A stretch of 64,000 nt of DNA from Paractinoplanes toevensis (GCF_018332695.1 NZ_BOQN01000093.1:32623-96622); one strand, 5' to 3'. Shown: positions 32,907-41,779, counted from the stretch's first letter. Notes: a model not told the origin generated them from the sequence alone. Numbers and translations: made by a program.

Positions 32907-32927
32907 GAGATCGCACTGTGCGATCTC
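32907..32927 (-). promoter_or_regulatory. Hairpin in the cspA leader
   Basis: GAGATCGCACTGTGCGATCTC is a perfect 9-bp stem with a 3-base loop, 24 bases upstream of the cspA start. AGGGAGCAGAC with the ribosome site lies just downstream. It probably influences cspA mRNA stability or translation, but the sequence alone does not show a temperature response. Confidence 0.5.
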
Positions 32928-32965
32928 CTTGCCGCCGCGTTGATAACCCGCGTCGGAACCGACAC

Positions 32966-33014
32966 GAAAAACGAAAAAGCGCCCGCCGGGTTTCAGATAA
33001 CCCCATCAGGCGCC
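32966..33014 (-). terminator. Intrinsic-type terminator after the P450/ferredoxin operon or attenuator of cspA
   Basis: On the minus strand GGCGCCTGATGGGGTTATC folds back on AAACCCGGCGGGCGC and is followed by TTTTTCGTTTTTC, a stem with a T-rich tail. It lies about 100 bases past the ferredoxin stop and about 80 before cspA. It may end the P450-TetR-ferredoxin transcript. If cspA is transcribed from further upstream, it would act as an attenuator. Confidence 0.6.
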
Positions 33015-33106
33015 GAAAACGTCTACGGAAATCAAAACTGCAACGAGGCCAACCGTAGCACACAATCGGGGACGGGGTAGCGGATCGGCCTTCGGAGTGT
33101 CCGGCG

Positions 33107-33301
33107 CTAGGGAAACACCGAGATCGCGGCGGCCGGGCACATCGCCACGGCGTTCTCGACCAGTGGCAGCAGCACCGGCGGCGGGGCCGGGTCGAGCAGG
33201 ACGACCACGCCGTCCTCGTCGCGCTGGTCGAACACCTCCGGCGCGGTCATCACGCACTGCCCGGCGCCGCAGCAGGCATCCTCGTCAACGGTGATCTCCA
33301 C
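33107..33301 (-). CDS. P450-associated single-cluster ferredoxin
   Basis: 64 residues from GTG 33301; GAGGAG lies 7 bases upstream. ITVDEDACCGAGQCVMTAPE holds the first cluster cysteines and AMCPAAAISVF the last, the pattern of the small [3Fe-4S]/[4Fe-4S] ferredoxins that feed actinobacterial cytochromes P450. It lies at the end of an operon with a TetR gene and a P450 gene, so it most likely donates electrons to that P450. A separate ferredoxin reductase is not encoded nearby. Confidence 0.92.
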   Translation of the reverse strand: MEITVDEDACCGAGQCVMTAPEVFDQRDEDGVVVLLDPAPPPVLLPLVENAVAMCPAAAISVFP

Positions 33302-33332
33302 GGAGGTTCTCCTCACGGTCGAAACGATCGAA

Positions 33333-33971
33333 TCACGGTCGAATCGATCGAACGGTCAGCAGGTCGGCGATCGCGTCGATCAGCAGGCGGCCGGTGCGCG
33401 GCCACGAGCCGGGCGGCGCGTTGCCGGCGGCCAGGTCGCGCTCGTGCTCGGCGCAGGTGTGCACGATGAGGTGGCCGACCATCTCGACCCGTGGCACGGC
33501 GACCGGGGGCACCACGGCCAGCAGGGCCTGCATGGCCCGGCTCATCGCGGGGGTCGAGGTGGCCGCCTGGATGGCCACCGTGCGCAGGACCGGGTCGATC
33601 AGGATCTGGGCCGAGCAGCGGGCGTACCAGCTCGGCGTGCCCAGGTCGGCGAGGTGCCGGGTGAGGGGCAGGACCACGGCGGCGATCAGGGCGCGCGGGT
33701 CGGTGCCGGCCCGGTCCAGCATCCGTGTGCGGAGCCGGTCCATCGGGACGGCATGGGTCCGGATGATCGCCGCGACCAGGTCGGCCTTGGTGCCGATGTG
33801 GTAGCCGACCGCCGAGTTGCTGCCCTGGCCAGCCGCCTCGGCGATCTGACGGTTGGAGACGGCATGCACGCCACGCTCGGCGAACAGCCTCTCCGCCGTA
33901 CGCAGAAGAAGCGCTTGGGTCGCCGCGGCGTCGGACCGCACCCGCCGGCGCGGCGAAGCCGCGGCTACCAC
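33333..33971 (-). CDS. TetR-family regulator in the P450 operon
   Basis: About 212 residues. GTG 33971 overlaps the P450 stop by seven bases; GTG 33941 is an alternative. The DNA-binding domain is QALLLRTAERLFAERGVHAV, SNRQIAEAAGQGSNSAVGYH and IGTKADLVAAIIRTH. The C-terminal domain is helical (ALIAAVVLPLTRHLADLG, SRAMQALLAVVPPVAVPRVE) with a His/Cys-containing segment LIVHTCAEHERD. It lies between the P450 and ferredoxin genes and is presumably autoregulatory. The palindrome AGTCAAGTGACT upstream of the P450 gene is a candidate operator. Confidence 0.88.
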   Translation of the reverse strand: MVAAASPRRRVRSDAAATQALLLRTAERLFAERGVHAVSNRQIAEAAGQGSNSAVGYHIGTKADLVAAIIRTHAVPMDRLRTRMLDRAGTDPRALIAAVVLPLTRHLADLGTPSWYARCSAQILIDPVLRTVAIQAATSTPAMSRAMQALLAVVPPVAVPRVEMVGHLIVHTCAEHERDLAAGNAPPGSWPRTGRLLIDAIADLLTVRSIRP

Positions 33972-35149
33972 CGGACCGGAACCTTCTCGATGCCGCCGAC
34001 CACCAGGCCCTCCCGGCGTCGGAGATCGCCGGGCTCGACGTCGAGCCGCAGGCCGGGCAGCCGATCGAGCAGAACGGCGAGGACCGTCTGCAGCTCGACG
34101 CGGGCGAGCGCCTGGCCGAGGCACGAGTGCGGGCCGGCGCCGAACGCGATGTGCGGGTTGGGCCGGCGGTCCAGCACCATCTCGCCGGCGTCGGCGAACG
34201 CGCAGGTGTCCCGGTTGGCGGAGGCGAGGTTGGTGATGACCGTGGTGCCGGCCGGGAGGGTCTCGCCGGCCACCTCGTACGGCTCGGAGAGGTAACGCGG
34301 GATGCCGATGTTGGGGTTGGCGTCGAAGCGCAGCGCCTCCTCGACGGCCGACGGGATGAGGCCGCGGTCGGCCAGCAGGGCCTCCCAGCGGGTGCGGTCG
34401 GCCAGCAGCATCGCGACCATCTTGCCGATCATGTTGGCGGTGGTCTCGTGGCCGGCGACCAGCAGGCCCTGGGCGGTGATGATCAGCTCGACCTCGGTGA
34501 GCCGGCCGTCCTGCGCGTCGACGATCGTGGCCAGCTCACTGAGCAGGTCGTCGCCGGGCTTCTCCCGCTTGCCGCGCACGTGGGCGGCCATGAACTCGTG
34601 GAATTCGCGAGCCGCCGTGTCCAGCTCGTCCTGCCGGAACTTGGTGAGGTTGAGCATGGCGTCGGACCAGTGTGCAAACCGGTCGCGGTGGTCGGCGGGG
34701 ACGCCGAGCAGCTCGCAGATGACGAAGACGGGCAGCGGGAAGCCGAGGGCGGAGACCAGGTCGGCGGGTGGTTCCATCTCGTCGATCAGCTCGTGGGCGA
34801 TCTCCTCGATGCGCGGGCGCAGCGCGTTGACCCGTTTGGCGGTGAACGACCGGCTCATCATCCGCCGCCAGCGCAGGTGGCCCTCGCCGCTGGTCATGTC
34901 GGAGACGAGGGACGCGTCGTTGAACACGCCGCCGCTCTCCGAGTCGGCGATGCGGGCGGCGCCGGGGCGGCTCAGGTTGTGGGTGAAGCGGGGGTCGGCG
35001 AGCAGGGTGCGCACGTCCTCATAGCGGGTGAGCAGCAGCGCCTCGTCGCCGCTGGCCATCCGAACGCGGGAGACCGGGCACTCGTCGCGCAGCCAGGCCC
35101 ACTCCTCGGGCGGTTCCAGGGCGCTGGGCTGGGGAAACGGATAGTCCAT
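33965..35149 (-). CDS. Cytochrome P450
   Basis: 394 residues, a soluble bacterial class I P450. I-helix oxygen-binding motif GLLVAGHETTANMIG with Glu235-Thr-Thr, the ExxR motif EALR (271-274), and the heme loop FGAGPHSCLGQALAR with ligand Cys343. EGHLRWRRMMSRSF is the C-helix. The start is ATG 35149 after GGGAGAATCC. The substrate is unknown; these CYP105/107-like enzymes hydroxylate secondary metabolites or xenobiotics. Electrons probably come from the ferredoxin two genes downstream. TetR overlaps its end, so the three genes form one transcript. Confidence 0.95.
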   Translation of the reverse strand: MDYPFPQPSALEPPEEWAWLRDECPVSRVRMASGDEALLLTRYEDVRTLLADPRFTHNLSRPGAARIADSESGGVFNDASLVSDMTSGEGHLRWRRMMSRSFTAKRVNALRPRIEEIAHELIDEMEPPADLVSALGFPLPVFVICELLGVPADHRDRFAHWSDAMLNLTKFRQDELDTAAREFHEFMAAHVRGKREKPGDDLLSELATIVDAQDGRLTEVELIITAQGLLVAGHETTANMIGKMVAMLLADRTRWEALLADRGLIPSAVEEALRFDANPNIGIPRYLSEPYEVAGETLPAGTTVITNLASANRDTCAFADAGEMVLDRRPNPHIAFGAGPHSCLGQALARVELQTVLAVLLDRLPGLRLDVEPGDLRRREGLVVGGIEKVPVRW

Positions 35150-35195
35150 TGGATTCTCCCGTGATCGACACAGTGACCGTCCTCAATGGAACCTA

Positions 35196-35207
35196 AGTCA
35201 AGTGACT
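35196..35207. promoter_or_regulatory. Candidate operator upstream of the P450 operon
   Basis: AGTCAAGTGACT (AGTCA, 2-base centre, TGACT) lies 47-58 bases before the P450 start. On the minus strand TTGACT inside it could be a -35 hexamer. Its symmetry and place fit binding by the TetR protein encoded in the operon, but this is only positional. Confidence 0.3.
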
Positions 35208-35343
35208 GATCAACAGCAACCCCGATCATCCAGGCCGCCGTTCATTCTTTCGGTCAGACCATTTCGGAATTGCCGCCCTCCGCCGCTAAAAGCCATTTTT
35301 GTGTTGCTAGCAGATTTCGGCGGCCTCCTGGGATAGTCCCGGG

Positions 35344-37134
35344 ATGGATCGCAAATGGATTTTCGCCGCCGGCGTGATCGCGGCCCTCATAGCGACGCAA
35401 GCCGGAACTCCGGCCCAGGCCTCGGCCGCCAAACCGGTACAGGTCACGTTCACGTTCGACGACGGCGTCGCGGACCAGCTGCAGGGGAAGCAACTGCTGG
35501 AGAAGTACGGCATGACCGGCACCTTCTTCATCAATTCCGCCCTCATCGGACTGTCCGGCCACATGACCCGCGCCGATCTCGACGCGCTCAAGGCGGCCGG
35601 GCACGAGATCGGCGGACATACCGCGACACATCAGAATCTGCCGGCCCTTTCCCCGACCGAACAGAACCGGCAGATCTGCCTGGATCGCAATACGCTGCTG
35701 TCCTGGGGATATGCGGTCACGTCGTTCGCGTACCCATTCGTGGAATTCGATTCAACGACGAAAACGATCGCGCAGACATGCGGATACAACTCGGCCCGCG
35801 CGGCCGGCGATCTGCGATCACCGTTCAGCTGTACGGACTGCCCGGTCGCCGAAACCGTGCCCCCGGCCGACCGCTGGGCGATCCGCACTCCCGACGACGT
35901 CGAGAGCAACTGGACCCTCGCGCAGCTCAAGAGCGTCGTCACCCGGGCCGAGGTCACCGGCGGATGGGTGCCGCTGAACCTGCACCACGTCTGCGCGGGC
36001 ACCGGCTGCCCGGCCGAATCGGTCTCCCCCACCATCCTCGACCAGTTCCTGGCCTGGCTCCAGCCGCGATCCGCGCCCGGCATCCGCACCACCGTGCGGA
36101 CCGTGCAGCAGGTGCTCGGCGGGGCGGTCAAACCCGCGGTGCCGCCGACCCCGGCACCGGCGCCGGGCGCATCGGGCGTCAACACGGTTCGCAATCCGTC
36201 GCTCGAGACCACCGACTGCTTCACCTCCGCCGGGTACGGCACCAACACGGTCACCACCACCCGGGTCAGCGACGCGCACACCGGTTCCTGGGCGTCGAGA
36301 ATCGCCATGACCAGCCGCACCGACGGGGACGCCAAGCTGGTGCCGACCTTCGACCTCGGCCAGTGCTCGTCGCAGGTCGCGCCGGGCCGCACCTATCAGG
36401 CCAGCACCTGGTACAAATCGACGGTCCCGGTCTTCTTCACCCTCTACCAGCGCAACGCGATCGGGCAGTGGAGCTACTGGACGCAGAGCCCGCGGTTCGC
36501 CGCCGCCGGCGCCTGGACCAGGGCGGTCTGGCTGAGCCCGGTGCCGCCGGCCGGGGCGGTGGCGGCCAGTTTCGGGCTCACCATCGACAGCGTCGGCACC
36601 CTCACCGTGGACGACCACGGCTTCGCCGACACCACCGCCACACCCGCGCCGGTCGGGGTGAACGCCCTGGTCAACCCGTCACTGGAGACGGCCGGCGCGG
36701 ACGGTTTCCCGCAGTGCTGGACCGGCACCGGCTACGGCACCAACACCCCCGTGTGGACCCGGGTCACCGACGCGTTCGACGGCACCTACGCCGAGCGCCT
36801 GCAGCTGACCAGCCGCACCGACGGGGACGCCAAGCTGATCCCCGGCTGGGATTCGGGCAACTGCGCTCCCCTGGTGCTGACCGGTCACACGTACACGTTG
36901 AGCGTCGCCTACAAGTCGGACGCGCCCACCTTCCTGACCCTGTACCGGCAGGACAGCGCCGGAAACTGGTCGTGGTGGACGCAGAGCCCCACGTTCGCGG
37001 CGGCCACCGCCTACACGACCGCAACCTGGACGACCCCGGCGGTTCCGGCCGGCACCAAGGCCGTCACGTTCGGCCTGACCCTGGACAGTGTCGGGCAGGT
37101 GACCACGGACAAATACTCGATGGTGGCAAACTGA
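35344..37134 (+). CDS. Secreted CE4 polysaccharide deacetylase with two C-terminal beta modules
   Basis: 596 residues with a Sec signal peptide (MDRKWIFAAGVIAALIATQA to about residue 28). The NodB domain has motif 1 TFTFDDG (catalytic Asp39 and metal Asp40), motif 2 GGHTATHQN (metal His92 and His96) and a late NLHHV. It removes N- or O-acetyl groups from chitin, peptidoglycan or xylan. A Pro-rich linker at about 260-275 leads to two homologous modules (about 278-430 and 438-596), both containing SRTDGDAKL and WTQSP, resembling CBM4/9-like beta-sandwiches that bind carbohydrate. Divergent from the P450 operon; upstream bases contain no clear operator. Confidence 0.88.
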   Translation: MDRKWIFAAGVIAALIATQAGTPAQASAAKPVQVTFTFDDGVADQLQGKQLLEKYGMTGTFFINSALIGLSGHMTRADLDALKAAGHEIGGHTATHQNLPALSPTEQNRQICLDRNTLLSWGYAVTSFAYPFVEFDSTTKTIAQTCGYNSARAAGDLRSPFSCTDCPVAETVPPADRWAIRTPDDVESNWTLAQLKSVVTRAEVTGGWVPLNLHHVCAGTGCPAESVSPTILDQFLAWLQPRSAPGIRTTVRTVQQVLGGAVKPAVPPTPAPAPGASGVNTVRNPSLETTDCFTSAGYGTNTVTTTRVSDAHTGSWASRIAMTSRTDGDAKLVPTFDLGQCSSQVAPGRTYQASTWYKSTVPVFFTLYQRNAIGQWSYWTQSPRFAAAGAWTRAVWLSPVPPAGAVAASFGLTIDSVGTLTVDDHGFADTTATPAPVGVNALVNPSLETAGADGFPQCWTGTGYGTNTPVWTRVTDAFDGTYAERLQLTSRTDGDAKLIPGWDSGNCAPLVLTGHTYTLSVAYKSDAPTFLTLYRQDSAGNWSWWTQSPTFAAATAYTTATWTTPAVPAGTKAVTFGLTLDSVGQVTTDKYSMVAN

Positions 37135-37178
37135 CGGCAATCCAGGGAGATCGATGTCACGAGTCTTCGAAGAGGGCC

Positions 37179-37709
37179 CTAGAGCTGCTTGTTGAAGATC
37201 AGGAAGTCGCAGGGGGTGGCCAGGTGGGGCGCCAGCGCCGGGTAGTCCTCGGCCAGGTCGGTGACGCGCACGACGCGGTAACCCGCCCGGGTGTACCACT
37301 CGCGCAGGAACTGCTTCACCGGGTGGGTCCAGGTCTTCGGCACAAGCAGTTCCAGCTGCATGGTGTGCAGTTCGAGATCGCGAGCCCAACCCTCGGCGTA
37401 CGCCAGGAGGTTTCGCCCGATGCCGCCGCCGCGCCGCTTCGGGTGGGCCACCAGCATGCCGACCTCGCCCACGCTGTCCTCCGACGGCAGGCGGCAGACC
37501 CGCGCCACGCCGGTGATCTCGCCGTCCTCGCGGGCGACCACCAGCTCCCCCGTCGCGATGATTCGTGCGATCTCGGTGACGTCGGTGCGATCGGTCGGGG
37601 CGGCCCACAGGCCCTCCTCGGCGACCGCGTAGACCTCATTGACCAGGTCGGTGACGGTCGCCACGAAGGCAGCGTCGGAGGCGGCGGACGGTGCGGCGAA
37701 GGAAATCAT
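37179..37709 (-). CDS. GNAT N-acetyltransferase
   Basis: 176 residues. The acetyl-CoA loop is MLVAHPKRRGGGIGRNLLAY; before it stand GELVVAREDGEITGVARVCR and SVGEVG, and after it LELHTMQLELLVPKTWTHPV and FLREWYTRAGYRVV. The substrate is unknown. It is a single gene between the deacetylase and the iron importer, facing the deacetylase tail to tail. Confidence 0.87.
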   Translation of the reverse strand: MISFAAPSAASDAAFVATVTDLVNEVYAVAEEGLWAAPTDRTDVTEIARIIATGELVVAREDGEITGVARVCRLPSEDSVGEVGMLVAHPKRRGGGIGRNLLAYAEGWARDLELHTMQLELLVPKTWTHPVKQFLREWYTRAGYRVVRVTDLAEDYPALAPHLATPCDFLIFNKQL

Positions 37710-37851
37710 GTCTTTCCCGAGTCGAGAATGGGGGCAGGTCAGCCCGGGTGCCCCGGCTCCGGGCCAGCGTAGCGGTCAGCCCCTCGACGATGGGGTCGTG
37801 CGGTCGTGATCCGGTTCACCTGGCGAGACCCTGAAGTTTTGAAAAAGCGGA

Positions 37852-37870
37852 TTAGGTTAGCCTCACCTCA
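37852..37870. promoter_or_regulatory. DtxR/IdeR-type iron box at the importer start
   Basis: TTAGGTTAGCCTCACCTCA closely fits the actinobacterial iron box (consensus TTAGGTTAGSCTAACCTAA; two clear mismatches). Its last base is the A of the ATG at 37870, so the bound repressor would cover the start and promoter. Under iron repletion, Fe-IdeR/DmdR would block the importer. No ribosome site fits between, so the message is probably leaderless. Confidence 0.8.
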
Positions 37871-38679
37871 TGAACAGGGAGGCCGCGCTCACCGGCGCTG
37901 ATCTGACGCTCGCCTATGACGGCCGGACCGTCGTGCACGGGGCCGGCATCGAGCTGCGGGCCGCCACCGTCGTGGCGCTCATCGGGCCGAACGGGTCGGG
38001 CAAGTCGACGCTGCTGCGCTCGCTCGCCCGGCTGCACACGCCGCGGTCCGGCACCGTGGACCTCGGCGGGGAGGACGCGTTCGCGTTGCGCCCCAAGGAC
38101 TTCGCCCGGCGGGTCACCCTGCTCACCCAGTCCCGGCCGACGCCCGGCGGGGTGCGGGTGCGCGACGTCGTCGCCTACGGACGGCACCCCTACCGCGGGC
38201 GCTTCGGCGCCGGCGACCCCGACGGCCCGGCGCAGGTGCAGCGGGCCATGGAGCTGACCGGCGTCGCCGAGATGGCCGACCGGGCCGTCGACGAGCTGTC
38301 CGGCGGCGAGCTCCAGCGGGTCTGGCTGGCCACCTGCCTCGCCCAGGACACCACCGTGGTGCTGCTCGACGAGCCCACCACCTTCCTCGACCTGCGCTAC
38401 CAGATCGAGACCCTGGACATCGTGCGCGACCTCGCCGACTCGCACGGCGTCGCGGTCGGTGTCGTGCTGCACGACCTCGACCAGGCCGCCGCCGTCGCCG
38501 ACCACCTGGTGCTGCTGCAGCAGGGCGTCGTGCGGGCCACCGGCGCACCCGCCGAGGTGCTCACCTCCGAGCTGCTCACCGAGATCTACGGCCTGCGCAT
38601 CGACGTCCACGTCGACGCCGACGGTCACGTCCGCACCCGGCCGGTCGGCCGGCACCACACCCGAAAGGTCACCATTTAA
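37870..38679 (+). CDS. Iron-siderophore ABC transporter, ATPase
   Basis: 269 residues, FecE/FepC type. Walker A IGPNGSGKST at 39-47, signature LSGGELQRVWLA, Walker B TTVVLLDEPT, and the H-loop GVVLHDLDQAAAVADH. It powers the import of ferric siderophore through the fused permease encoded two genes downstream. It is the first gene of a tight operon with the binding lipoprotein (start immediately after its TAA) and permease, beginning directly at an iron box. The end (YGLRIDVHVDADGHVRTRP) is the usual FecE tail. Confidence 0.95.
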   Translation: MNREAALTGADLTLAYDGRTVVHGAGIELRAATVVALIGPNGSGKSTLLRSLARLHTPRSGTVDLGGEDAFALRPKDFARRVTLLTQSRPTPGGVRVRDVVAYGRHPYRGRFGAGDPDGPAQVQRAMELTGVAEMADRAVDELSGGELQRVWLATCLAQDTTVVLLDEPTTFLDLRYQIETLDIVRDLADSHGVAVGVVLHDLDQAAAVADHLVLLQQGVVRATGAPAEVLTSELLTEIYGLRIDVHVDADGHVRTRPVGRHHTRKVTI

Positions 38680-39672
38680 ATGGCCATCACCCGCCGCGCC
38701 TTCGCCACCTCGGCGGTCGCGCTCACCGCGATGCTGATCGCGGCCTGCGGCACCACCGAGGACACCACCGACACCGCCGCCCCGGCGTCGTCGGCGCCGG
38801 CCGGGCCGGTCGACCTCACCGACGAGCGCGGCACCGTCCACCTGGACGCGCCGGCCAAGAACGTCGTCTCCCTCGAGTGGGGTCTCACCGAGAACCTGGT
38901 CGCGCTCGGCGTGAAGCCGGTCGGCGAGGCCGACGTCAAGGGCTACAACATCTGGGACACCAGCGCGCCGATCGACGCCTCCACCCCGGACGTCGGCCAG
39001 CGCGGCGAGCCCAGCCTGGACGCCATCATCGCGCTCGACCCGGACCTGGTCGTCACCACCACCGACCTGCAGGAGACGGTGATCGCGCAGCTCGCCAAGA
39101 AGGTGCCGGTGCTCGCGCTGCGCGGCTCCGACGGCACCGATCCGATCGGCTACATGCGCAGGACCGTGACCACCCTGGCCAAGGCCACCGGCACCGAGGC
39201 GAAGGCCACCGAGCTGCTGGCCGGCTTCGACGCCAAGGTCGCCTCCGGCAAGGACGCCCTGGCCAAGGCGGGCAAGACCGGGGCGCCGTTCACCATGTCG
39301 GACGGCTGGGTCGACTCCGGCACCGTGTCGATCCGGATGTACACGCCGAACTCCTTCTTCGGCGGGATCGCCAAGGAGCTGGGCCTGGAGAACCAGTGGA
39401 CGACCGGCGGCGACAAGGACTACGGCCTGGCCACCACCGACGTCGAGGGCCTCACCAAGGTCACCAACGCCCAGAACACGTTCGTCTACGTGGCCAACAA
39501 GTCCGACGGCGGCGACTTCACCGACAACCTGAAGAGCAACGCGGTGTGGAAGCAGCTGCCGTTCGTCACCGCGAACAAGGTCAAGCGCATCCCGGACGGC
39601 ATCTGGATGTTCGGCGGACCGGCCTCGGCGAACCTCTACATCGACGCCCTCGTCACGGCGCTGACCGCCTGA
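38680..39672 (+). CDS. Iron-siderophore binding lipoprotein
   Basis: 330 residues. The signal MAITRRAFATSAVALTAMLI ends in lipobox AAC, so it is anchored outside the membrane. A Twin-Arg-like RR occurs early. The FecB/FhuD-type periplasmic-binding fold follows: VDLTDERGTVHLDAPAKNVV, SLDAIIALDPDLVVTTTD, then a long helical backbone and TANKVKRIPDGIWMFGGPAS at the end. The ATG directly abuts the ATPase TAA (TAAATG), so translation is coupled. It delivers the siderophore to the permease. The ligand type (hydroxamate, catecholate) cannot be decided. Confidence 0.94.
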   Translation: MAITRRAFATSAVALTAMLIAACGTTEDTTDTAAPASSAPAGPVDLTDERGTVHLDAPAKNVVSLEWGLTENLVALGVKPVGEADVKGYNIWDTSAPIDASTPDVGQRGEPSLDAIIALDPDLVVTTTDLQETVIAQLAKKVPVLALRGSDGTDPIGYMRRTVTTLAKATGTEAKATELLAGFDAKVASGKDALAKAGKTGAPFTMSDGWVDSGTVSIRMYTPNSFFGGIAKELGLENQWTTGGDKDYGLATTDVEGLTKVTNAQNTFVYVANKSDGGDFTDNLKSNAVWKQLPFVTANKVKRIPDGIWMFGGPASANLYIDALVTALTA

Positions 39673-39673
39673 C

Positions 39674-41779
39674 ATGACCAGCACGATCGCTCCCCCGGCC
39701 ATTTCGAGGACCGGAAGAACCACTTCGAAGACGTACGGGATCATCGCCGTCTTCGCCGGTGCGGTCGTGCTGCTCGCCGTCCTGGCCGCGGTGCACCTCA
39801 CCCAGGGCACCGCGAGCCTGGGCATCGGGGAACTGCTACGGGCTCTGTGGCCGTGGGGCGCGGACGACGGCAGCCGTTCGCAGGCGGTGGCCGTACTCGT
39901 GGCAAGCCGCCTCCCCCGCCTCGCCGCCGCCCTCCTCGTCGGCCTTGCCGTCGGCGTCGCCGGTGGCGTCCTGCAGTCGGTGGCCCGCAACCCGCTGGCC
40001 TCGCCGGACACGCTCGCGGTCAACGCCGGAGCGTACGTCTCGGTGGTGGCGGTGGCGGCCTTCGGCGTCTCGCTGCCGTTCTTCGCGGGCGGCCTGGTCG
40101 CGTTCATCGGTGGCCTGCTCGCCTCCGGGCTGGTGCTGCTGGTGGCCCGGGGCGGCGCGGCCGGCCCGACCCGCCTGGTGCTGGCCGGCTCCGCGGTGGC
40201 GCTCGCCCTGAACGCGCTCACCACCGTGCTGCTCATGCTGTTCCAGCAGAACACCGTCGGGCTGTTCGCGTGGGGCAGCGGCACCACCGTCCAGTCCGGA
40301 TCGCACCAGGTCACCATGGCCGCCCCGATCATCGCCGCGGGCCTGGCCGCCACCGGTCTCCTGGCCCACCGGCTCGACGTGCTGGCGCTCGGCGACGACC
40401 CGGCCCGGGTCCTGGGTCTCGACGTCCGCCGGATCCGGGTGAGTGCGGTCGTCCTGGCCGTCCTGCTGGCCGCCATCTCGGTCACCGTGGCCGGTCCGAT
40501 CGGCTTCGTCGGCCTGGCCGCGCCGGTCATCGCCCGGCTGATCGCCCGCCGCGTCCCCGGGCTCGGCGCCCACCTGCTGCTGCTCCCGTTCGCCGGGCTG
40601 GCCGGCGCAGTCATCGTGGTCGGCGCCGACGTGGTGCTGCGCCTGGCGTTGCCGCCGGACCGGGCCATCTCGGTGCCCACCGGCGTCGTCACCACCCTGC
40701 TCGGCGCGACCGTCCTGGTCTGGCTGGCCCGGCGGCTGCGCGACGGCGGACCGGCCGGGGTGCCGGCCCGCGGCGCGCACGGCTCGGTGCGCTCCCGCGG
40801 CTGGGTCACCGCGGTGGGCATCGTGCTGATCGTGGCCCTGGTCGCGGCGTTCGTCGCGGCGCTGCTGCTGGGCGACCGGATCGTGCTGCTCGGCGACGTA
40901 GTCAACTGGATCAAGGGCGACTCCGGCCGGACCGTCAGCTTCGTGCTCGACCAGCGCTGGCCACGGGTGCTCGCCGCGGTGCTCGGCGGCGCCGCCCTGG
41001 CCCTGGCCGGCGCGATCGTGCAGGCCGTCTGCCGCAACGCCCTGGCCGAGCCCAGCCTGCTGGGCGTCACCCCCGGCGCCGGGGTAGGCGCGGTCGCCAC
41101 CGTCATGCTGCTGCCCGGCATCGGCGTCTGGCCGGTGATGGCCGCCGCCACGGTGGCCGCGCTGGGCACGTTCGCCCTGGTCTACTGGTTGGCCGCGGGC
41201 CGCGGCCCGGCATCCGACCGGATCGTCCTGATCGGCATCGGGGTCAGCGCCGCCGCCACTGCCACCACCACGCTGATCGTCGTCCTGGTCTCCCCGTGGA
41301 ACGTGAACACGGCCCTGACCTGGCTGGCCGGCTCCACTTACGGCCGCACCACCGGCCAGATCGTGCCCGTGGCACTCGCCCTGCTGGTGGCGCTGCCGCT
41401 GGCCCTGACCGGAGCCCGCACCCTCGACCTGGTAGCCCTGGACGAGGACGTGCCGCGCCTGCTGGGCGTGCCATTGAGCCGGGCCCGCCTGGGCTTCCTG
41501 ACCATCGCCGCGGTGCTGACCGCGGCCGCGGCGGTAGCGGTGGGCGCGCTCGCCTTCGTCGGTTTGGTCGCCCCGCACGCGGCCCGAGCGCTGGTGGGCG
41601 CCCGGCACAGCCGTTCGGTGCCGATAGCGGTAGGCCTGGGCGCGGTCCTGGTAAGCGTGGCCGACACGGTGGGCCGCACGGTGATCGCCCCGTCCTCCCT
41701 GGCCGCCGGCCTGGTGACGGCGTTGATCGGCGCCCCCTACTTCGTCTGGCTCCTCTGGCGAAGCCGCTCCACGGCCTGA
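39674..41779 (+). CDS. Fused FecCD-type siderophore permease (two halves in one chain)
   Basis: 701 residues containing two complete FecCD permease units. The first (about 20-350) has RLPRLAAALLVGLAVGVAGG and NPLASPDTLAVNAGA, then GPIGFVGLAAPVIARL. The second (about 365-695) has LDQRWPRVLAAVLGGAALAL, RNALAEPSLLGVTPGAGVGA and FVGLVAPHAARALVG. In most systems these are separate FecC and FecD proteins; FhuB is the known fused case. The total is about 18-20 membrane helices. ATG 39674 comes one base after the lipoprotein stop. It is the last gene of the iron-box operon. Confidence 0.93.
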   Translation: MTSTIAPPAISRTGRTTSKTYGIIAVFAGAVVLLAVLAAVHLTQGTASLGIGELLRALWPWGADDGSRSQAVAVLVASRLPRLAAALLVGLAVGVAGGVLQSVARNPLASPDTLAVNAGAYVSVVAVAAFGVSLPFFAGGLVAFIGGLLASGLVLLVARGGAAGPTRLVLAGSAVALALNALTTVLLMLFQQNTVGLFAWGSGTTVQSGSHQVTMAAPIIAAGLAATGLLAHRLDVLALGDDPARVLGLDVRRIRVSAVVLAVLLAAISVTVAGPIGFVGLAAPVIARLIARRVPGLGAHLLLLPFAGLAGAVIVVGADVVLRLALPPDRAISVPTGVVTTLLGATVLVWLARRLRDGGPAGVPARGAHGSVRSRGWVTAVGIVLIVALVAAFVAALLLGDRIVLLGDVVNWIKGDSGRTVSFVLDQRWPRVLAAVLGGAALALAGAIVQAVCRNALAEPSLLGVTPGAGVGAVATVMLLPGIGVWPVMAAATVAALGTFALVYWLAAGRGPASDRIVLIGIGVSAAATATTTLIVVLVSPWNVNTALTWLAGSTYGRTTGQIVPVALALLVALPLALTGARTLDLVALDEDVPRLLGVPLSRARLGFLTIAAVLTAAAAVAVGALAFVGLVAPHAARALVGARHSRSVPIAVGLGAVLVSVADTVGRTVIAPSSLAAGLVTALIGAPYFVWLLWRSRSTA

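Noticed and set aside
37852..41169. 1105-residue minus-strand frame opposite the iron importer operon
   Set aside because: Ser/Thr/Ala/Arg-rich with no domain; all three genes on the other strand are clear ABC transporter components.
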